NCBI GenBank assembly: GCA_018265615.1 | Contig: JABLYX010000028.1 | Location: forward strand, 1 to 55,299 | DNA from: Lentisphaeria bacterium | GTDB lineage: Bacteria; Verrucomicrobiota; Lentisphaeria; Victivallales; Victivallaceae | DNA length: 55,299 bases | Direction: 5' to 3' | Shown: positions 51,901 to 55,299 of the stretch, one piece after another | Numbering within the stretch: position 1 is the stretch's first letter | How the letters are laid out: the number at the start of each line of letters is the position of its first letter | Program-made: the position numbers and the translations under genes | Notes under the pieces: generated by a model | What the model saw: the letters and a program-made list of their open reading frames with translations, nothing else | The model's database searches: none | What the model was told of the DNA's origin: nothing

Positions 51901-53072
51901 GGCTCGACGGGGCGCAGAAAGAGATTGCCGCCGCACTGCAGCTCGGCGGCGCGCCGTGGTCGCCGGGAACGGCGGCGGGCGGTATCGCCGTCGCCGGGGG
52001 AGAGGCCGACCTTGCGGCTTTGCGCAAATATGCCGCAAAGGGCGGCACGGTTTTTGTCCTGCCGATGACGGCGGAGCTCGCGGAGAAGCGCGGCATGGGC
52101 ACGCGCCGCCGCGAACTCCATAAGCTCGAACCCGATACGAGTTCCGCCCTGACGCTGTCGGTCACGCCGGATCTGCTGCGCTGGCGCGACCGGCTCGACA
52201 CGGCGCTCATCACCGGCTTCGGCGGAAAGGCGCCGGGGCGCGGCAGCGAGGTGATCTGGGACGGCGCGGCCGTCGTCGAACCGGCCGGGCGCGGAAAGCT
52301 CGTCTACTGCCAGCTGGATCCGTTCCAGCTCCGGACCCGCTATCCGAAGAGCTCCGACAACGGCAAGAAGGTGTGGCCGAGCGTTGAAAAGGGGTTCCGG
52401 CTCTACGCGCAGCTTCTCAATGCGCTCGGGGCGGGGGCCGATGCGGCCGTTGCGGAGCGCGCCTGCACTCTGACGCGCGGCGTGACCTATTCGAACCTGA
52501 ACGGCTGGAACGTCTGCGGGCCGTTCCATTTCCCCGGCGTCCGCGAAGACCGGCTGATCTATGAAAAGGGCGAGGCGGAGGCCGACGCGATCGCGGGGAG
52601 GGCGCTCTCCGACATCACCTATTACCTGAAGGACGGTCGCTCGCTGAACTGGCGCGATACGGTTTCGGCGGACGACTCCGGCTACATCGACCTGCAGAAA
52701 GCGCTTGCGGTCGAGAAACCCGCCGTGGCCTACCTTACGCGCAAGGTCACCTGCGGCGCGGCGCGGCGCGGCACGCTCCGGCTCGGCATGGACTTCTATA
52801 TGGAGGTCTATCTGAACGGGAAGCTCGTGTTCGACGCGAAAAGGGGCGGCGGCGGCGCGCCGAAAATCAACTCGCACCGTTTCGTGATCGAGCTTGAAAA
52901 GGGGGACAACATCCTCACGGTGAAGCTTGCGTCGGGCGGCAAGGGGTTCGGCTTCTACGCGAATCTGTCGAACGAGGCAGAAACCTCCGAAGCGCAGGAG
53001 GCCGGCGAAAAGGTTAATTTCTATCCGGAGAAGGACACGAGCTATGATCCGTATCAGTTCGGTTATTATTAA
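48933..53072 (+). CDS. Secreted GH2-like protein lacking the catalytic acid/base glutamate
   Basis: 1379 residues from the GTG at 48933, which overlaps the pseudopilin stop and has AGGAG nine bases upstream; starts at 48924 or 48948 are alternatives. The signal peptide spans KKMLCMLAAAVASMLSAA. GH2 sugar-binding jelly roll (30-195), Ig-like domain (200-310) and TIM barrel (315-640) follow. Where GH2 enzymes read W-S-x-G-N-E, this reads WVPSMNVV, so Asn427 replaces the acid/base Glu. The nucleophile is plausibly Glu516 (YMAVEFGQP). After residue 760 come a GATase-like region and a C-terminal galactose-binding-like domain (LRLGMDFYMEVYLNGKLVF). It may be a binding protein or use another acid; substrate unknown. 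Confidence 0.85.
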   Translation: MKGGTVKKMLCMLAAAVASMLSAADSPRAVLELGGTWQVKPAESPEKLPGDGDWGRAKAVLAQKFQDNIDSSGTSWKSRPRREIHRLWYRVSPDIPAEWKGRATLLELDRIDGDAIVFVNGRRIGEVLNPTGTIRLGGLKPGERNVIDIYLARDYFGISRPFEKDYMNYAARGPLGRNLPMERWPFGITAPARLRSVPADVRIDGAAAVTSFRGKKLTLNLELESDAARSVFAGAEILTPEGKSAFRIPDRELSLKPGMNEAALSAAWENPRLWELEDGYCYTAVVTLKTKDGRLLDRLEPFRFGFRELGTDGNRVLLNGHPVRFRMHSVGNDSLDRLLGVNTIEVQPNATMFYCDWFTWSYYTHEWLDGLDDRGIFCLLPVPSVSNARNLFLSSEPMRREYERQVKLWLKRYRNHPSIIAWVPSMNVVTSRANIHADGMGDPSKLGSSEVATMVKQALELLKREDPTRLTFGHGDGALGDIASSNLYLNFVPLQEREEWPSDWAKKNRMPYMAVEFGQPCTINYWKGPRFLLTEYMAMYLGQRAYGSESPEGLARIVPAPVENMYNNWFQVDVRHYPAFYEFEGLFMRSTNRAWRAWGVTGWYNWDFDIGFGLPPGVKPRMFGFYRDMKEVFPHRPAWATPRFDYVAETSAPLLAYIAGFPAHTEKGHAFFSGETVKKQAAVVWDGPGVREVKIAWRALSGGKSFAEGTEALTLNPGDIRFVPFSFEVPLVAGRTEGAVEMRLTGAGVTDVTDRLPLEFRPASRLPAKGVKIQLFDPRGMSRPWLEKLGAECVPLAEGVKPDPALPLVIGREALSELRKLPFAPADVEAGLRVLFLEQQPADWELMGFRSIETMPRYVFPRSFSEPLFDGMAQADFINWRGTPDLLPGKKWARSYDFYRAPKWTNTHAVASVALETPGVAGFESLASCEFDLAYSALLRMRRGKGAVWYSTFEFTTNAGSDPAATEFAVRLLKEVGKAPGETKPLSAAGLDGAQKEIAAALQLGGAPWSPGTAAGGIAVAGGEADLAALRKYAAKGGTVFVLPMTAELAEKRGMGTRRRELHKLEPDTSSALTLSVTPDLLRWRDRLDTALITGFGGKAPGRGSEVIWDGAAVVEPAGRGKLVYCQLDPFQLRTRYPKSSDNGKKVWPSVEKGFRLYAQLLNALGAGADAAVAERACTLTRGVTYSNLNGWNVCGPFHFPGVREDRLIYEKGEAEADAIAGRALSDITYYLKDGRSLNWRDTVSADDSGYIDLQKALAVEKPAVAYLTRKVTCGAARRGTLRLGMDFYMEVYLNGKLVFDAKRGGGGAPKINSHRFVIELEKGDNILTVKLASGGKGFGFYANLSNEAETSEAQEAGEKVNFYPEKDTSYDPYQFGYY

Positions 53073-53787
53073 GGCTTCGCTGCTCCTGCTGCCGCTGGCC
53101 GCACCGGCGGAGCCGGGGTTCCGGATGGATTTCTCCGGGCAGCTCCCCGGACAGGTGCCGGAGGGGTGGGCCAGCGTCTGGCAGAAGCCGGTGGACGACG
53201 TGATCTACGTCACGAACGCGGGCGACCCGTCGAATCCGGAAAAGCGCCAGCTCCTGATCGACCGCGCCCACGGCGGGGATCACACTTATTACCGTTATCA
53301 GCGCAGATTCAGGCTTGCCGATATGGGAGATGCGCAGGCGGTCCGGGTCTCGTTCCGCTTCAAGGTCGAGTGCGCGAGTCTGTATGATGCGCCGTTCGAG
53401 CTCGAATTCGGGCCGTCGAACCGGCGGGTCATGACGCTTTCGTTCTGCCTGCGCAGCTGGGGGCCGAACGTCTACCTGTACCCGGCCACGCTGCGCAGCT
53501 GGACGGAGAACTGGGAGGCGAAGCGGAATTTGGGCGAGTTCCGGCGCAACGCATGGCACAGGATTGAACTGCTCCTGCCGTATGGCGGAAACTCCCCGTT
53601 GAAAAGCGGGTTCGGGCGGCTTTACGACGCCTCCGGCAAGCCCGGCCCCGTCTTCGAGGCCCCGGCGCTCCTGCCGGTGTCGGCGGAAAGTGCGGTTTCG
53701 ATCGTCCCCGCGAACAAACGCAGGGGCGCGGCAATCTATCTCGCGGACTTTGTTTTCGAACCGGCCGCTCCCGGCCGCCTGAAGTGA
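53044..53787 (+). CDS. Secreted beta-sandwich protein of unknown function
   Basis: 247 residues from the ATG at 53044; the start lies 29 bases inside the GH2-like gene. A signal peptide (MIRISSVIIKASLLLLPLAAPA) is followed by a beta-rich domain resembling the laminin-G/concanavalin-like folds that bind polysaccharide: FRMDFSGQLPGQVPEGWASVW, then VRVSFRFKVECASLYDAPF, and AWHRIELLLPYGG near residue 180. These stretches match secreted proteins encoded with glycosidases in this lineage, but the family is not one I can name. Last gene of cassette C. Confidence 0.7.
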   Translation: MIRISSVIIKASLLLLPLAAPAEPGFRMDFSGQLPGQVPEGWASVWQKPVDDVIYVTNAGDPSNPEKRQLLIDRAHGGDHTYYRYQRRFRLADMGDAQAVRVSFRFKVECASLYDAPFELEFGPSNRRVMTLSFCLRSWGPNVYLYPATLRSWTENWEAKRNLGEFRRNAWHRIELLLPYGGNSPLKSGFGRLYDASGKPGPVFEAPALLPVSAESAVSIVPANKRRGAAIYLADFVFEPAAPGRLK

Positions 53788-53793
53788 CGGAAA

Positions 53794-53817
53794 AGCCGGA
53801 GGAAAATTCCTCCGGCT
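53794..53817 (-). terminator. Hairpin between convergent genes
   Basis: AGCCGGAGGA (53794-53803) and TCCTCCGGCT (53808-53817) pair perfectly. On the reverse strand a TTTT follows (53790-53793), serving the thioredoxin gene; forward, CCATTTTG follows, so it may also stop cassette C. Confidence 0.72.
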
Positions 53818-53830
53818 CCATTTTGCCGTG

Positions 53831-54145
53831 TTACGCGTTCTTCAGCGCGTCGAGCAGCCTGGGCTTGCTCTGTACGCCGGAGAAGTCGTTGACGATCTTC
53901 CCGTCCTTATAAATAAAGACGCGGGGGATGTTCATCACTTCGAACCGTACGGCGAGCTCTTTGTTCTCGTCGATATTCACTTTGCCGATCACGACGTTCT
54001 CCGGCGCTTCGGCGGCGACCTGCTGGAGGATGGTTCCGAGCATGCGGCACGGATTGCACCACGGGGCCCAGAAGTCGACGAGCACGACGCCCGATTTCAC
54101 GGTTTCATCGTAATTAGCAGCATTCAGGTCTTTGATTTCAGCCAT
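53831..54145 (-). CDS. trxA: Thioredoxin with WCNPC active site
   Basis: 104 residues, normal thioredoxin length, cytosolic disulfide reductase. The active site reads FWAPWCNPCRML, with Cys30 and Cys33 and Asn in place of the usual Gly of WCGPC. The cis-proline is Pro74 in NIPRVFIY, where most have IPT. KVNIDENKELAVRFEV matches the family. The Asn and Arg changes could shift redox potential or partner choice. GGAG lies in its leader. It faces dnaK divergently. Confidence 0.94.
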   Translation of the reverse strand: MAEIKDLNAANYDETVKSGVVLVDFWAPWCNPCRMLGTILQQVAAEAPENVVIGKVNIDENKELAVRFEVMNIPRVFIYKDGKIVNDFSGVQSKPRLLDALKNA

Positions 54146-54182
54146 TTCCTCTACTCCTTCTTTTCATGTGCCTCTATAAACA

Positions 54183-54209
54183 AATATAGCATGGATTATC
54201 AGAAATCAA
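54183..54209 (-). promoter_or_regulatory. Possible trxA promoter
   Basis: Reverse-strand TTGATT (54204-54209), 15-base spacer, TATATT (54183-54188). The spacing is short, so this is tentative. Confidence 0.35.
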
Positions 54210-54281
54210 AATGAAATTTCCGTTTTTTTCTGCCGGCCCGGAACGCGGTGTGCCAGGATGGCCCGGGTGGGACAAAATGGC

Positions 54282-54327
54282 GCGGGTGAAGTGTGACAGA
54301 TGGGCCGGGAATGAGTGCTTCACCCGC
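54282..54327. promoter_or_regulatory. Inverted repeat upstream of dnaK, possible enhancer-binding-protein site
   Basis: GCGGGTGAAG (54282-54291) and CTTCACCCGC (54318-54327) are perfect inverted copies 26 bases apart, centred about 70 bases before the expected start. Direct repeats of ATGG-[CG]-[CG]-CGGG overlap them (from 54258, 54277 and 54300). Confidence 0.55.
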
Positions 54328-54348
54328 TTGACGGAGGGAAATACAAAG

Positions 54349-54366
54349 TTGGCACGCCCTTTGCTA
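54349..54366 (+). promoter_or_regulatory. Sigma-54 (RpoN) promoter of dnaK
   Basis: TTGGCACGCCCTTTGCTA: the -24 GG (54351-54352) and -12 GC (54363-54364) are separated by ten bases, and every conserved position of the TTGGCACG-N4-TTGCT consensus is met. Transcription would begin near 54376, some 44 bases before the dnaK ATG. Confidence 0.82.
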
Positions 54367-54419
54367 TAGTGTACAGGCATCAATTTGAAAATTTTATTTA
54401 CACGTAAGGAGGATTGATT

Positions 54420-55299
<880 letters not shown>

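Noticed and set aside
54240..54419. CIRCE element (HrcA site) before dnaK
   Set aside because: GAGTGCTT at 54313-54320 resembles the right half, but the matching TTAGCACTC half is absent at the required spacing.

Overview
The window is about 55 kb of GC-rich, densely coded bacterial chromosome. It holds roughly 48 protein genes, one tmRNA, many short gene overlaps, and no insertion sequence, phage region or CRISPR array that I can see. The gene content points to an anaerobic, carbohydrate-degrading member of the Lentisphaerota, most like Victivallis. The reasons are secreted glycoside hydrolases paired with prepilin-like H-X9-DG proteins, a Rex and sensory [FeFe]-hydrogenase cluster, indolepyruvate:ferredoxin oxidoreductase, and a Gly/Lys-type phosphofructokinase. 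The taxonomic call is an inference from gene content; no database search was possible.

Layout. 1-6.5 kb: tail of an unidentified gene, tmRNA (reverse), crcB, a multi-pass membrane protein, then a DUF3089 lipoprotein - aroB - dprA run. 6.5-10.2 kb (reverse): cassette A, a GntR-type sensor regulator, a pseudopilin and a clan GH-A hydrolase. 10.4-14.1 kb: iorB - paaK - iorA for aryl-pyruvate oxidation. 14.1-17.3 kb (reverse): secreted protein - ygiQ - metallophosphoesterase. 17.5-18.8 kb: phosphofructokinase. 18.8-24.8 kb (reverse): cassette B, a LacI regulator, a pseudopilin and a 1367-residue GH2 enzyme. 24.9-26.6 kb (reverse): a DnaQ-type exonuclease and a SirB1-like protein. 26.7-30.4 kb: V4R sensor - class III adenylate cyclase - amidase lipoprotein - membrane protein. 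30.4-34.2 kb (reverse): rex - 2Fe-2S protein - HydS-like sensory hydrogenase - SpoIIE-type phosphatase. 34.5-40.2 kb (reverse): iron alcohol dehydrogenase, then an RND pump and its adaptor. 40.4-42.5 kb: rRNA and tRNA methyltransferases. 42.6-46.7 kb: an AraC regulator with a coupled 48-codon gene, a flavoprotein, a winged-helix regulator, and a membrane protein with an acyl-carrier-like tail. 46.8-53.8 kb: cassette C, a LacI regulator, a pseudopilin, a GH2-like protein lacking its acid/base glutamate, and a secreted protein. 53.8-55.3 kb: thioredoxin, then the start of dnaK behind a textbook sigma-54 promoter.

How the parts fit. Three times in this window a DNA-binding sugar sensor is followed in the same order by a type II pseudopilin-like protein and a large exported glycosidase, with tight coupling between pilin and enzyme. 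This regulator-pseudopilin-hydrolase cassette is the strongest candidate for a poorly described system; it looks like this lineage's counterpart of a polysaccharide utilisation locus. The central-metabolism genes (PFK, IOR, Fe-ADH, Rex, sensory hydrogenase) fit a fermenter that senses NADH and H2. Regulatory DNA is unusually readable: LacI-type palindromes sit over two lacI promoters, rex has a 104-bp near-palindromic leader, housekeeping-type -10 boxes often read TATCTT or TATTTT, and dnaK has a sigma-54 promoter preceded by an inverted repeat.
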